From NCBI RefSeq assembly GCF_000468095.1, contig NZ_ASZC01000006.1, forward strand, positions 186,001 to 250,000: DNA of 64,000 nt. The letters run 5' to 3'. The notes beneath the pieces were generated by a model. That model made no database searches. It was given only the letters and a program-made list of their open reading frames with translations, and was not told the origin of the DNA. The position numbers and the translations under genes are program-made. Positions 9,415 through 18,840 of this stretch are shown one piece after another; the first letter of the stretch is position 1; every line of letters begins with the position of its first letter. Source of the DNA: Pantoea sp. AS-PWVM4 (lineage in GTDB: Bacteria; Pseudomonadota; Gammaproteobacteria; Enterobacterales; Enterobacteriaceae).

Positions 9415-11069
9415 TGAGCGATAAAAAATCTTCGGCAAGCGGCTGGTCGCTGCACGGCTCCTGGTGGCGTGGCCTTGGCGGCTGGAACTTCTATTTTCTG
9501 CTGAAGTTTGGGTTGCTGTGGTATGGCTACCTGAACTTTCACGCCCTGAGCAATCTGGTGTTTCTTGCCTGGCTGCTGTTCCCGCTACCCTCGCAGCGCT
9601 GGCATCGGCTGCGTAACTGGGCGTCACTGCCGATTGGCTTTGGTCTGTTCTGGCACGACACCTGGCTACCTGGTCTTAGCTCGATTCTCAGTCAGGGCGA
9701 TCAGGTTGCGGGGTTTTCGACCGCTTACCTGTTGGACCTGCTCGATCGCTTTATCAACTGGGAGATGATCGGCGCCGCCTTTGTGCTGTTGGTGCTGTAT
9801 CTGTTTGTCGCGCAATGGATTCGCATTACGGTGCTGGTGTCGCTGCTGTTGATTTGGCTGAACATCGTTACCATTGCCGGGCCATCCTTTAATTTGCTGC
9901 CGGGCAAAGCTGCGACGCCGGAAGTGGTGTTGAATGATCAACCGGCTGTGGCCGGTAAAACGCCCGATGCGCTCGATCAATCTGCCGCACCCACCAGTGC
10001 CAACCTCACCGCGTGGCTTAACCGTTTTTATGACAGCGAGCGGCAGCGCGTAACCCATTTCCCGGATAGCCTGCCCGGCGATTCGCAGCCGTTCGATATT
10101 CTGGTGCTGAATATTTGTTCGCTGTCCTGGTCGGATCTGGATGTGGCGCAGCTGCGGAATCATCCGTTGTGGCACCACTTCGATATCATGCTGGATAACT
10201 ACAATTCGGCCACCGGTTACAGTGGCCCGGCAGGGATTCGCCTGTTGCGTGCCAGCTGCGGGCAGACCTCGCACAGCGATCTGTATAAACCCGCCGATCA
10301 GCGATGCTATCTGTTTGATAATCTTGCGAAGCTGGGCTTTAAGCAGGAGCTGGTGATGGATCACAACGGTGTCTTCGGCAACTATCTGAAAGAGATGCGC
10401 GAGGACGGGAATATCCAGGCACCGTTAATGTCGCAGGCGGGTATCGCGCCAGAACTGACCTCGTTTGACAGCTCGCCCATCTACAACGATGGTCAGCTAT
10501 TGCAGCGCTGGCTGGATGACCGCAGCAAAAGTAACGATGCACGCAGCGCCACTTTCTATAACCTGATTCCGTTGCATGATGGCGTCCGTGAACTGGGCAG
10601 TACGCGCACGGCCGCCTGGCAACCGCGCGCTAAAATGCTGTTTGACCAGCTCGATACTTTCCTGACCAATCTGGAGAAATCGGGCCGTCGCGTGATGGTG
10701 GTGGTGGTGCCGGAGCATGGTGCGGCATTGCAGGGCGATAAGATGCAGATGTCAGGTCTGCGCGATATCCCCAGTCCGTCGATTACCCATGTGCCGGTGG
10801 GCATCAGCTTTATCGGTATGAAGGCACCGCATCAGGGCCAGCCACTGACAATTAATACCCCGACCAGTATGCTGGCGCTTTCCGAGATCATTTCCCGCGT
10901 GGTGGATGGCCAGGTGTTCAACGCGCCGAATGTGAATATGTCCGCGTTGACCGATAATCTGCCGCAAACGCCAGTGGTGTCGGAGAATGATAACGCGGTG
11001 GTGATGATGTATCACGGCAAGCCGTGGATTCGCCTGAACGGCGGTGATTGGGTGGCGTATCCGCAATAA
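9414..11069 (+). CDS. bcsG: Cellulose phosphoethanolamine transferase BcsG
   Basis: BcsG is an inner-membrane, alkaline-phosphatase-fold enzyme that transfers phosphoethanolamine from phosphatidylethanolamine to cellulose. The 551-residue protein has several N-terminal membrane helices (about residues 20-165) and then a periplasmic catalytic domain. 'LDNYNSATGYSGPAGIRLLR' near residue 260-280 carries the serine nucleophile region, 'ASCGQTSHSDLY' follows, and 'VVVVPEHGAAL' supplies a metal-binding Glu-His. With bcsE and bcsF this predicts pEtN-modified cellulose. Length matches E. coli BcsG (559). Confidence 0.94.
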   Translation: MSDKKSSASGWSLHGSWWRGLGGWNFYFLLKFGLLWYGYLNFHALSNLVFLAWLLFPLPSQRWHRLRNWASLPIGFGLFWHDTWLPGLSSILSQGDQVAGFSTAYLLDLLDRFINWEMIGAAFVLLVLYLFVAQWIRITVLVSLLLIWLNIVTIAGPSFNLLPGKAATPEVVLNDQPAVAGKTPDALDQSAAPTSANLTAWLNRFYDSERQRVTHFPDSLPGDSQPFDILVLNICSLSWSDLDVAQLRNHPLWHHFDIMLDNYNSATGYSGPAGIRLLRASCGQTSHSDLYKPADQRCYLFDNLAKLGFKQELVMDHNGVFGNYLKEMREDGNIQAPLMSQAGIAPELTSFDSSPIYNDGQLLQRWLDDRSKSNDARSATFYNLIPLHDGVRELGSTRTAAWQPRAKMLFDQLDTFLTNLEKSGRRVMVVVVPEHGAALQGDKMQMSGLRDIPSPSITHVPVGISFIGMKAPHQGQPLTINTPTSMLALSEIISRVVDGQVFNAPNVNMSALTDNLPQTPVVSENDNAVVMMYHGKPWIRLNGGDWVAYPQ

Positions 11070-11083
11070 ATAATGGCCTGACA

Positions 11084-11159
11084 CCGTAGCGACGCGATTT
11101 ATCGCGCAATGTTTTGGTCGCGTGAAGCAAAACCCACGCGATAAATCGCGTCGCTACGG
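11084..11159. repeat. Palindromic repeat pair (REP/BIME-like), 23-bp arms
   Basis: Two perfectly inverted 23-bp arms at 11084-11106 and 11137-11159 flank a 30-bp spacer. The arm core is GACGCGATTTATCGCG, which itself folds as CGCGAT-TT-ATCGCG. It starts 15 bp after the bcsG stop and could terminate transcription or protect the mRNA 3' end. It belongs to the family seen at 22241, 24371, 41461, 55611 and 61704. Confidence 0.85.
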
Positions 11160-11309
11160 ATGTGTATTTATCCGAATAACGTCGTTTGATACCACGCGAA
11201 CCCCGATTTTGCGACTTTCTCCCGGCGAAAAAAAACCGTGATCTGGGATATACTTGCTGCGCATTTTCCTGTCTGATAACACGGCTTAGAGTTGCCAGGA
11301 GAGATTTTG

Positions 11310-13322
11310 TTGCGCGTCAGTCGTTCCTTAACGATAAAGCAGATGGCCACAGTCTCCACCGTGGCGTTAGTTACCATCTGTATTTTTATCGTCATTCAGT
11401 TATTTCATTTTGTGCAGCAGCGCAGGATTGACTACGCCCAACAAATGGAAAATGTGGCGCATACCGTGCGTCAGCCGCTGTCTGAAGCGGTCCTGAAAGC
11501 CGATATTCCTCAGGCAGAACATATCCTTAACACCCTCAAACCCGCCGGTATTTTGTCGCGTGCGGATGTGGTGTTACCCAATGCATTCCAGGCATTGCAT
11601 GCCGATTTTGAGGTAGAGAAGCCGGTGCCGGTGCTGGTGGCGCGTTTATTTGAGCTACCGGTGCAGATTACCTTACCGCTTTATTCTGTTGAGCGTACCG
11701 GGCTGCCAAAACCGATTGCTTATCTGGTCCTTCAGGCGGATTCATCAAGGGTGTATCAGTTTATCCTGAGTACGCTTTCAACCATGATTACCACCTATTT
11801 ATTGCTGGCGCTGATTTTGTCGGTGTCGATTAGCTGGTGTATTAACCGGCTGGTGGTCCATCCGCTACGTAATATCTCGCGTGATTTGCAGGAATTGCCA
11901 CCGCAGGCCATTCTGACGCATAAACTCACGCTGCCGGAAAATCATCGCGATGATGAAATTGGCATGTTGATCCGCAGCTATAACCGTAATCAGCAGGTGC
12001 TGGAGTCAATTCATGATGAGATGAGCCGACTGACCACCCATTTTGCTGTTACTGATTTGCCAAATCGTACGTTGTTTCTGGCTCTGCTTGATCAACATAT
12101 CCATCACCGGCATCGCCCTGATCCCTGGGGGGTGATGGTGATTCGCATTGATACGTTGCAGGAAGCCAACGGGGTACTGAGTGACGATCAGCGCGATACC
12201 CTGATGCTGACGTTGGTGGAGAAAATTCGCAGCACGATTGACGATCATACGCTGCTGGCGCAAACCGGACCGAGTGACTTTGCGTTGCTGCTGAAGCGTG
12301 CGCACAACCCGTTCCGGGCGATGCGCCTGGCGCGCAACCTGATGTTGCGCATCAATCAGCCGGTCAATCTGCAACAACTTCAGCTACGTCCCAACGCCAG
12401 CATGGGGCTGGCGCTGCATGACGACACCCCAATCTCCGCCAGCGAGCAGCTTGATCGTGCGACTTCAGCGATGATGTCGGCACGTCATCAGGGTAAAAAT
12501 CAGATCCTGTTTTTCGATCCGGCACTGACCGAGCGGGCGCAAAAGCGCTTAACCCAGGAACACGACATTTTGCAGGGGTTGCAGGATGAGGAGTTCGCGC
12601 TCTATCTGCAACCACAAATCAATATGGCCACCGGCGAGCTGGCGGGAGCGGAAGCCTTGCTGCGCATGCGTCAGCCGGATGGTAGTTGGGGATTGTCGGA
12701 AGAGTTTATTGCCAGCGCGGAAGAGATTGGCGTGATTGCTTCGATTGGCCGCTGGGTGTTCGAAGAAGCGTGTCGCATTATCGCCGCCTGGCAGAAGCAG
12801 GGAATCAACATCCCGTTGAGCGTGAATATCTCGGCGGTTCAGCTACGGGATGCCAGCGTGGTGACGCATTTGCAGGGGTTGCTGGAACGTCATCGTATTA
12901 CGCCGGGTAACTTTGTGCTGGAAATCACCGAAACCGCCAAGATTGGCGATGCCGAGCAGGCGATAGCGCTGCTGCGCATGTTGCAGCAAACGGGTGTCGC
13001 TGTGGCACTGGATGATTTCGGCATGGGTTACTCCAATCTGAACTATCTGCATCAGTTTAAAGCATTGCCGGTCAACAAGTTAAAGATGGATCGCAGCTTT
13101 GTTGCTGCGCTGCCGGATGATGACACTATGGTGCGTATCGTGGCTGCCATCGCCGATATCATCCATCTGGATGTTATTGCTGAAGGCGTGGAAACGGCCG
13201 AGCAGCGCGACTGGCTGTTGGCACGCGGTATTACCATCGGTCAGGGCTATCTGTATGCTGAAGCACTGCCGCTCAACATCTTCAATCAACGCTGGCTTGA
13301 CAAGCTATCACCCACCAAATAA
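11310..13322 (+). CDS. pdeK: Cyclic-di-GMP phosphodiesterase PdeK/HmsP-like (degenerate GGDEF + EAL)
   Basis: This 670-residue membrane protein hydrolyses cyclic-di-GMP. An N-terminal membrane helix (about residues 12-32), a periplasmic sensor and a second helix (about 158-178) lead to a HAMP-like stretch. The GGDEF domain is degenerate: GPSDF replaces the motif. The EAL domain appears active: GAEALLR, VNISAVQL, EITE, ALDDFGMGYSN, LKMDR, AEGVET and GQGYL all carry the expected residues. The start is TTG at 11310, chosen because MRVSRSLTIKQMA aligns with the family and AGGAGAGA lies just upstream. It sits beside bcsG, consistent with local control of cellulose synthesis. Confidence 0.92.
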   Translation: MRVSRSLTIKQMATVSTVALVTICIFIVIQLFHFVQQRRIDYAQQMENVAHTVRQPLSEAVLKADIPQAEHILNTLKPAGILSRADVVLPNAFQALHADFEVEKPVPVLVARLFELPVQITLPLYSVERTGLPKPIAYLVLQADSSRVYQFILSTLSTMITTYLLLALILSVSISWCINRLVVHPLRNISRDLQELPPQAILTHKLTLPENHRDDEIGMLIRSYNRNQQVLESIHDEMSRLTTHFAVTDLPNRTLFLALLDQHIHHRHRPDPWGVMVIRIDTLQEANGVLSDDQRDTLMLTLVEKIRSTIDDHTLLAQTGPSDFALLLKRAHNPFRAMRLARNLMLRINQPVNLQQLQLRPNASMGLALHDDTPISASEQLDRATSAMMSARHQGKNQILFFDPALTERAQKRLTQEHDILQGLQDEEFALYLQPQINMATGELAGAEALLRMRQPDGSWGLSEEFIASAEEIGVIASIGRWVFEEACRIIAAWQKQGINIPLSVNISAVQLRDASVVTHLQGLLERHRITPGNFVLEITETAKIGDAEQAIALLRMLQQTGVAVALDDFGMGYSNLNYLHQFKALPVNKLKMDRSFVAALPDDDTMVRIVAAIADIIHLDVIAEGVETAEQRDWLLARGITIGQGYLYAEALPLNIFNQRWLDKLSPTK

Positions 13323-13555
13323 TCACCTGATTTATTGATTTTCCTTGTGAATTTACATAACCCTCGCTTGCTGAAGCGTTTCAGTTCATAGTTAGAGTTT
13401 TGTAACTTTTGTAAGGAATGTAAGCCTATATTAATCGCGTTAACCGGATGTTATTTTCCTCAACGTCGGCAGGGCCTTTCCCGGACCCGCTACATGGCAT
13501 GACATCATTAAATTAAATAAATGACGGATAAATCCGTCTTCACTGGACACCTGTT

Positions 13556-14842
13556 ATGAAAACCTCGCTGTTTAAAAGCCTCTACTTTCAGGTGCTGGTT
13601 GCCATTGGCATCGGCGTTCTGTTAGGCCATTTTTATCCTGAGTTAGGCGCGCAGATGAAGCCGCTCGGAGATGGCTTCGTCAAGCTGATCAAGATGATCA
13701 TCGCCCCCGTGATTTTTTGTACGGTGGTGACCGGTATTGCCGGCATGGAGAGCATGAAAGCAGTTGGGCGGACTGGCGCAGTGGCGCTGCTCTATTTCGA
13801 AATTGTCAGCACCATCGCGCTGATTATTGGCCTGATTGTGGTCAACGTGATTCAACCTGGCGCGGGCATGAACATTGACCCCGCCACGCTGGATGCGAAA
13901 GCGGTTGCCATGTATGCACAGCAGGCGGAACAGCAGGGCGTGGTTGCCTTCCTGCTGGATGTGATCCCCAATAGCGTGATTGGTGCCTTTGCCAGCGGCA
14001 ACATCTTGCAGGTGCTGCTGTTCGCGATTCTGTTTGGTTTTGCCCTGCATCGTTTGGGTGACAAAGGCACGTTGATTTTCAACGTGATTGAAAGCTTCTC
14101 GAAAGTCATCTTTGGCATCATCAATATGATTATGCGTCTGGCCCCGATTGGCGCATTTGGTGCGATGGCGTTCACCATTGGTAAATACGGTGTCGGTTCG
14201 CTGGTACAACTCGGTCAGTTGATTATTTGTTTCTATATCACCTGTATCCTGTTCGTGGTGGTGGTGCTCGGCCTGATTGCCCGCGTGGCAGGTTTCAACA
14301 TCTTTAAATTCGTGGCGTATATCAAAGAAGAACTGCTGATCGTGCTGGGCACGTCCTCTTCGGAATCTGCGTTGCCGCGTATGCTGGACAAGATGGAACG
14401 GCTTGGCTGTAAGAAATCGGTAGTAGGTCTGGTGATCCCGACAGGTTACTCGTTCAACCTTGACGGTACCTCCATTTACCTGACGATGGCCGCCGTATTT
14501 ATTGCGCAGGCAACCAATGCGCATATGGACGTCATCCATCAGATTACGTTGTTGGTGGTGCTGCTGCTGTCGTCGAAAGGTGCGGCGGGTGTGACCGGCA
14601 GTGGCTTTATCGTGCTGGCGGCAACCTTGTCGGCGGTGGGACATCTGCCGGTGGCCGGACTGGCGCTGATTCTGGGGATTGACCGCTTTATGTCCGAAGC
14701 GCGCGCCCTGACTAACCTGGTCGGTAATGGTGTGGCGACCGTGGTGGTGGCGAAGTGGGTCGGTCAGTTGGACGAGCGCCAGTTGAATGAGACGCTTTCT
14801 TCAGCGAAAAAGGCGAAAAACGCACCGGAATCTTCGCTGTAA
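13556..14842 (+). CDS. dctA: C4-dicarboxylate:proton/sodium symporter DctA
   Basis: DctA imports succinate, fumarate, malate and aspartate across the inner membrane. The 428-residue protein matches the dicarboxylate/amino acid:cation symporter family in length, with eight helices and two re-entrant loops. The serine-rich hairpin [14 protein letters not shown] and the '[14 protein letters not shown]' motif are intact. The 233-bp upstream gap contains a half CRP-like sequence (TGTGA at 13346-13350), too weak to call as a site. It is monocistronic, followed by a strong hairpin at 14869. Confidence 0.96.
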   Translation: MKTSLFKSLYFQVLVAIGIGVLLGHFYPELGAQMKPLGDGFVKLIKMIIAPVIFCTVVTGIAGMESMKAVGRTGAVALLYFEIVSTIALIIGLIVVNVIQPGAGMNIDPATLDAKAVAMYAQQAEQQGVVAFLLDVIPNSVIGAFASGNILQVLLFAILFGFALHRLGDKGTLIFNVIESFSKVIFGIINMIMRLAPIGAFGAMAFTIGKYGVGSLVQLGQLIICFYITCILFVVVVLGLIARVAGFNIFKFVAYIKEELLIVLGTSSSESALPRMLDKMERLGCKKSVVGLVIPTGYSFNLDGTSIYLTMAAVFIAQATNAHMDVIHQITLLVVLLLSSKGAAGVTGSGFIVLAATLSAVGHLPVAGLALILGIDRFMSEARALTNLVGNGVATVVVAKWVGQLDERQLNETLSSAKKAKNAPESSL

Positions 14843-14868
14843 AGCGACAATTGCGTTAATTTTCCGGG

Positions 14869-14905
14869 AAATGCCCGCTGTGACTTGCCCTCACAGCGGG
14901 CATTT
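14869..14905. terminator. Terminator hairpin after dctA
   Basis: A perfect 15-bp stem, AAATGCCCGCTGTGA paired with TCACAGCGGGCATTT, closes a 7-nt loop (CTTGCCC) 26 bp after the dctA stop. The A-rich 5' flank and T at the 3' end give a modest U-run on either strand. Confidence 0.8.
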
Positions 14906-15086
14906 GCATAATAAACCCCATTGATTTTTTTCCCGGTTTTTCACCTCGTTGCGCGACATCCCGGCCATCTTGTGGTCAAAGAGTCAGTTGAAGAATAAAC
15001 GTGGCGGCAAACTGCCGCATCGGTCAGCCTCTGAGCGACCGCACGCGCCGTGATAACGAGTGTTGATCTGTTTGATAGGGGTTCAC

Positions 15087-16595
15087 ATGCAGGGCACCAG
15101 AATTCGGCTTTTGGTTGGCGGATTGCTGTTGGCAGCATCCGGTTTTGGCGTGCATGCCGAAACACTCCAGCCCGATCCCGCCTGGCAGGAAGGCAAACTG
15201 GACAATGGTTTTAGCTGGCAATTGCTGACAACGCCGCAGCGTCCCAGTGACCGCATAGAGCTGCGCCTGATCGTTAACACCGGTTCGCTGGTGGAGAGTG
15301 CACAACAAACCGGCTTCAGCCATTTGTTACCGCGTCTGGCGTTGGTGCATAACACCGCGCTCGATACCAATCAGCAACGCGCTTTATGGCAACAGGCGAT
15401 GGATCCGCATCGTCCGCTGCCGCCTGCCATATCGTCATATGATTTCACCCAATACAATCTGAGCCTGCCGAATAACCGTCCGGAGCTGCTGAAAGAAGCA
15501 CTGAACTGGCTGTCGGCGACCGCAGGCAAGATGGCACTGAATGAACAGGTGGTGACGACCGCGCTGAGCGCGTCCGATCCAATCGCCACCTGGCCGCCCA
15601 ACACCCAGGATGTCTGGTGGCGCTATCGCCTGAAAGGCTCAACGCTGCTGGCGCACGATCCTGGCGAACAACCACGCGCGCCAGTCGATATCGCGCAGCT
15701 GAAGAATTTTTATCAGCAGTGGTACACGCCAGATGCCATGACCTTATATGTGGTCGGCAATGTTGACAGCCGCAGTCTGGCGGAGCAGATCAACAAAGCC
15801 TTTGCGCCGCTACAAGGTAAACGGGCATCGCCAGCGGCAATGCCGACGCTGTCGCCGTTGCCGCATCAACCGGTGAACCTGGTCAATGGGGCGATAAATC
15901 AGGATCGTCTGTCGTTGGTGTGGGACAGCCCGTGGCAACCGATTCGTGATTCGCAGAACCTGGAGCGTTACTGGCAGAGCGATCTGGCGCGTGAAGCCTT
16001 GTTCTGGCATGTACAGCGTGCCCTGGCCGACAGCAAAGCGCAGAGCGTTCAGGTGGGCTTCGACTGTCGTGTGCTGTATCAACGCGCCCAGTGCGCCATC
16101 AATATGGACAGCCCTAACGCTTCACTGCCCCAGAATATGAATCTGGTAGCAAAAGAGCTGGCGGCGGTGCGTGATAAAGGGTTGCCGCAGGATGAGTTTG
16201 ACGCGCTGATGGCGCAAAAGCTGCTGGAGCTGAATAAGTTGTTCGCCACCTACGCACGTACCGACACCGATATTTTGATGGGGCAGCGTCTGCGTTCACA
16301 GCAAAATGCGGTGGTGGATATCGCTCCGGAGCAATATCAAAAACTGCGCCAGTCATTTCTGGGCGGGTTAACGCGTGATCAGCTTAATCAGGAACTGCGT
16401 CAGCAATTGACTCAGGAACTGACGATGGTGTTGATCCAGCCGGAAGGTGAAGCGGAAACCAATGTGAAAATGTTGCAGGAAAGCTGGGATAAGGTGATGA
16501 CACCACCAGAGACACCGACCACCCCAGCCAGCCCGGATGATGTCAAAAACGACGGCAACGCCAGCAGCAGTGAGCTGGCCCCGCCATCGTCATAA
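15087..16595 (+). CDS. yhjJ: Periplasmic M16-family peptidase-like protein YhjJ, probably inactive
   Basis: YhjJ is an exported protein related to M16 zinc peptidases (insulinase family); its role is not established. I start at ATG 15087 (MQGTRIRLLVGGLLLAA), which gives a signal peptide ending near VHAE, with AGGGG upstream; the product is 502 residues. At the position of the M16 zinc motif HxxEH the sequence reads GFSHLLPRLAL, so the second histidine and the glutamate are missing. As far as I recall E. coli YhjJ also lacks them. A second M16 domain follows (LPQNMNLVAKELAAV). The C-terminal tail is Pro/Thr-rich. Confidence 0.93.
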   Translation: MQGTRIRLLVGGLLLAASGFGVHAETLQPDPAWQEGKLDNGFSWQLLTTPQRPSDRIELRLIVNTGSLVESAQQTGFSHLLPRLALVHNTALDTNQQRALWQQAMDPHRPLPPAISSYDFTQYNLSLPNNRPELLKEALNWLSATAGKMALNEQVVTTALSASDPIATWPPNTQDVWWRYRLKGSTLLAHDPGEQPRAPVDIAQLKNFYQQWYTPDAMTLYVVGNVDSRSLAEQINKAFAPLQGKRASPAAMPTLSPLPHQPVNLVNGAINQDRLSLVWDSPWQPIRDSQNLERYWQSDLAREALFWHVQRALADSKAQSVQVGFDCRVLYQRAQCAINMDSPNASLPQNMNLVAKELAAVRDKGLPQDEFDALMAQKLLELNKLFATYARTDTDILMGQRLRSQQNAVVDIAPEQYQKLRQSFLGGLTRDQLNQELRQQLTQELTMVLIQPEGEAETNVKMLQESWDKVMTPPETPTTPASPDDVKNDGNASSSELAPPSS

Positions 16596-16598
16596 GCC

Positions 16599-17471
16599 TC
16601 AGGTTTTTGCCCGCAGCCACTCGGTCACCAGCATCGGCCAACTGGCTAAGGGCAAATCCGCCACGCCACGGATGCCAAATCCGTGGCCGCCTTTCTGATA
16701 AAAGTGGATTTCTGCCGGTACGCTGTGTTCGCGCAGCGCGCTGAAGAACACCATGCTGTTATTGATTGATACCGTTTCATCGTCAGCCGCGTGGATCAGC
16801 AGCGTCGGCGGCGTCTGGCTATGCACCCGTGTTTCCAGCGAATAGGCATCTATGGTTTTTTGATCCGGCCACGCACCCAATAGCCGGGTGCGGGTACTTT
16901 CATGGGCCAGCCCGTCACGCATGCTGATCACCGGATAAATCAGCACCATCGCGTCAGGTCGGGGCGAGAGGCTGTCAGCCTGATCCTGCACCGGGTAGAT
17001 TTTCTCAGAAAACCGCGTGCCGAGGCTGGCGGCAACATGACCACCGGCGGAGAAACCCATCATCACGATATATTTGCCGTTCATCGCACGCTGCGCCCGA
17101 TCGCGCAATACCCGCACGGCACGCTGCGCATCGGCCAGCGGCGCATCCGGGCCTTCGTGATGACCGTCGTAAGGTAAACGGTAGGTCATGACCGCCAGCG
17201 TGTAGCCCATTGAGGTAAAGAACGTCGCCAGTGCGCTGCCCTCGCGATCGATCAACACCCGTTGATAACCGCCACCCGGGGCCACCAATAGCGTAATACC
17301 GTTGGAGTTTTCGGGGTGCCAGATAGCCATCTCCGGGCAGCGTACCCCGGTGGCAGCACGATCATAGGGTTCATATTCTTTGGCGAGATCGACAATCTGC
17401 GGCTGTGCGCGTGAGTCGCTGGCGCCCGGTGCATCACCGTGCGGCCAGATATTAATAATTTCTGTGTGCAT
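16599..17471 (-). CDS. Alpha/beta hydrolase, acetyl-esterase/xylan-esterase-like
   Basis: This is a 290-residue cytosolic hydrolase with no signal peptide. It shows an oxyanion region (LLVAPGGGYQRV), the nucleophile elbow GFSAGGH, an acid residue in HAADDETVSINN and a catalytic histidine in KGGHGFG. The family contains acetyl xylan esterases and carbohydrate de-esterases, so a sugar-ester substrate is plausible but unproven. It is convergent with yhjJ (3 bp between stops) and is not part of this locus in E. coli K-12. kdgK upstream, on the same strand, handles pectin-derived KDG, which hints at plant-polysaccharide use. Confidence 0.82.
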   Translation of the reverse strand: MHTEIINIWPHGDAPGASDSRAQPQIVDLAKEYEPYDRAATGVRCPEMAIWHPENSNGITLLVAPGGGYQRVLIDREGSALATFFTSMGYTLAVMTYRLPYDGHHEGPDAPLADAQRAVRVLRDRAQRAMNGKYIVMMGFSAGGHVAASLGTRFSEKIYPVQDQADSLSPRPDAMVLIYPVISMRDGLAHESTRTRLLGAWPDQKTIDAYSLETRVHSQTPPTLLIHAADDETVSINNSMVFFSALREHSVPAEIHFYQKGGHGFGIRGVADLPLASWPMLVTEWLRAKT

Positions 17472-17827
17472 AAATCGGTCCTGAGCGAATCATGTTGTCG
17501 TTTTTGTGGTCGCGGCCGGATCAACAGCATCCTGCTGTTATTGATTAAAACATGGTCTTTTTTATGGCGATCGTCCAGCCGAAAAGCCGTAATTCAGACA
17601 GAATCGGACTATGCCTGGCGCACCTTTTTGTTGCCATAACGTATTGAATTTAAAATTAGATCTTAAGCCCGGCTAAAGTAGTCAGGCATGGATTGGCAGG
17701 AAAATGGATCTCCGCAGGCGTCAGGGGAAACTGCCGGGAGGAAGTGCTGATTTAAGGTAAATTTATGGCAATTGTTTGTTAGCCAGCGTGATGTTTGAGA
17801 CGCCCTGACGAGCAGGGCGTAGAGGCA
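17472..17827. other. Intergenic gap between esterase gene and kdgK
   Basis: This 356-bp AT-rich stretch presumably carries the esterase promoter. A hairpin at 17800-17820 (ACGCCCTG / CAGGGCGT, 5-nt loop) follows the kdgK stop and may end its transcript, although no clear U-run accompanies it. I see no ORF, tRNA or repeat in the rest. Confidence 0.5.
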
Positions 17828-18760
17828 TTACTGTGGCATTGCGTCCAGAGGGATGATCGCGCCGCGATGTTGAATCACAGTGCTGGCGGTGAGATGACCG
17901 CGGGCGGCGGCGGCATCCGGTGCCGCACCCTGTAAACGCAGCGCCAGATAGCCTGCGCTAAAGGAATCGCCGGCGGCAGTAGTGTCGATCACTTTCTCTT
18001 TTGCCAGTTTGATGGCGGGCACATCGTAAAGCGGCGCCTCACCAACGGCCACCAAACAGGATTCAGCGCCACGTTTGATCACAATCTCCTGCACGCCCGC
18101 GTTGCGGGTGCGGGCAATCACCGCTTCCAGTGGCTGTTCACCCCATAACAGATGTTCATCATCCAGCGTCAGAAAGGCGATATCGGTATGCTGCAGCATC
18201 GCAGCATACGCCTGCTGCGCACTGGCTTTATCGGCCCACAAGCGCGGGCGATAGTTATTATCAAAAATCACTTTGCCGCCGTTCTGGCGGCACGCGCTGA
18301 GCAGGTTCATCAGCTTCTCGCGGCTGGCGGCAGGCAAAATCGCCAGGCTGATGCCGCTGAGATAGAGATAATCGTAATGGGCCAGTTGTTGGCAAATGGC
18401 CTCAGATTGCGGGCTGTCGAGCCAGTAGCGCGCAGCGGCATCGCTACGCCAGTACCAGAAGGTCCGCTCGCCGTGTTCGTCGGTTTCGATGAAGTACAGA
18501 CCCGGCATTTTGTTGTCGAGTCGCTGGATCAATCCCGTTTGTACCTGCTCCTGCTGCCAGGCGGCAATCATCTGGTCACTGAAGCTGTCGGTGCCGAGGG
18601 CGGTTACGTAATCAACGCGCAGCTGCTCAATGTCAGACTGACGCGCCAGATATACCGCGGTATTCAGCGTATCGCCGCCAAAACCGCGTTTGATGTTCTC
18701 ACCTTTTTCGGACAGCTCAATCATGCATTCGCCAAGGATGGCGATTTTCTTCTGCGTCAT
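17828..18760 (-). CDS. kdgK: 2-keto-3-deoxygluconate kinase KdgK
   Basis: KdgK phosphorylates KDG to KDPG, feeding pectin and hexuronate breakdown into the Entner-Doudoroff pathway. The 310-residue pfkB/ribokinase-family protein starts at ATG 18760 (MTQKKIAILGECMIELSEKG); an upstream in-frame extension was rejected by alignment. Visible motifs are GFGGDTLNTAVYLARQ near the N-terminus and the C-terminal DTTAAGDSFSAGYLA with the catalytic Asp and anion hole. A KdgR-like operator lies 68 bp upstream. It is divergent from pdeH. Confidence 0.95.
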   Translation of the reverse strand: MTQKKIAILGECMIELSEKGENIKRGFGGDTLNTAVYLARQSDIEQLRVDYVTALGTDSFSDQMIAAWQQEQVQTGLIQRLDNKMPGLYFIETDEHGERTFWYWRSDAAARYWLDSPQSEAICQQLAHYDYLYLSGISLAILPAASREKLMNLLSACRQNGGKVIFDNNYRPRLWADKASAQQAYAAMLQHTDIAFLTLDDEHLLWGEQPLEAVIARTRNAGVQEIVIKRGAESCLVAVGEAPLYDVPAIKLAKEKVIDTTAAGDSFSAGYLALRLQGAAPDAAAARGHLTASTVIQHRGAIIPLDAMPQ

Positions 18761-18827
18761 GGTCTTCGGCCTGTAGTGAATTCTTCCCCTAGTCTCGCGT
18801 CTGGTATGGCAGCCGTCAATGTTTTTC

Positions 18828-18840
18828 AAAACGGCGTTTT
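18828..18840. promoter_or_regulatory. Candidate KdgR operator upstream of kdgK
   Basis: AAAACGGCGTTTT matches the core of the IclR-family KdgR box as I recall it (RAAAYRNYRTTTY) at every position and is followed by AAT. It lies 68 bp before the kdgK start. KdgR control of kdgK is established in pectin-using enterobacteria; its presence here is inferred. Confidence 0.6.

Noticed and set aside
13344..13361. CRP-like sequence (TGTGAATTTACATAA) upstream of dctA
   Set aside because: Only the left half matches; too weak to call although CRP control of dctA is known in E. coli.
13643..14644. 333-codon minus-strand frame opposite dctA
   Set aside because: His/Gln/Asn-rich composition typical of an antisense shadow of a hydrophobic gene.
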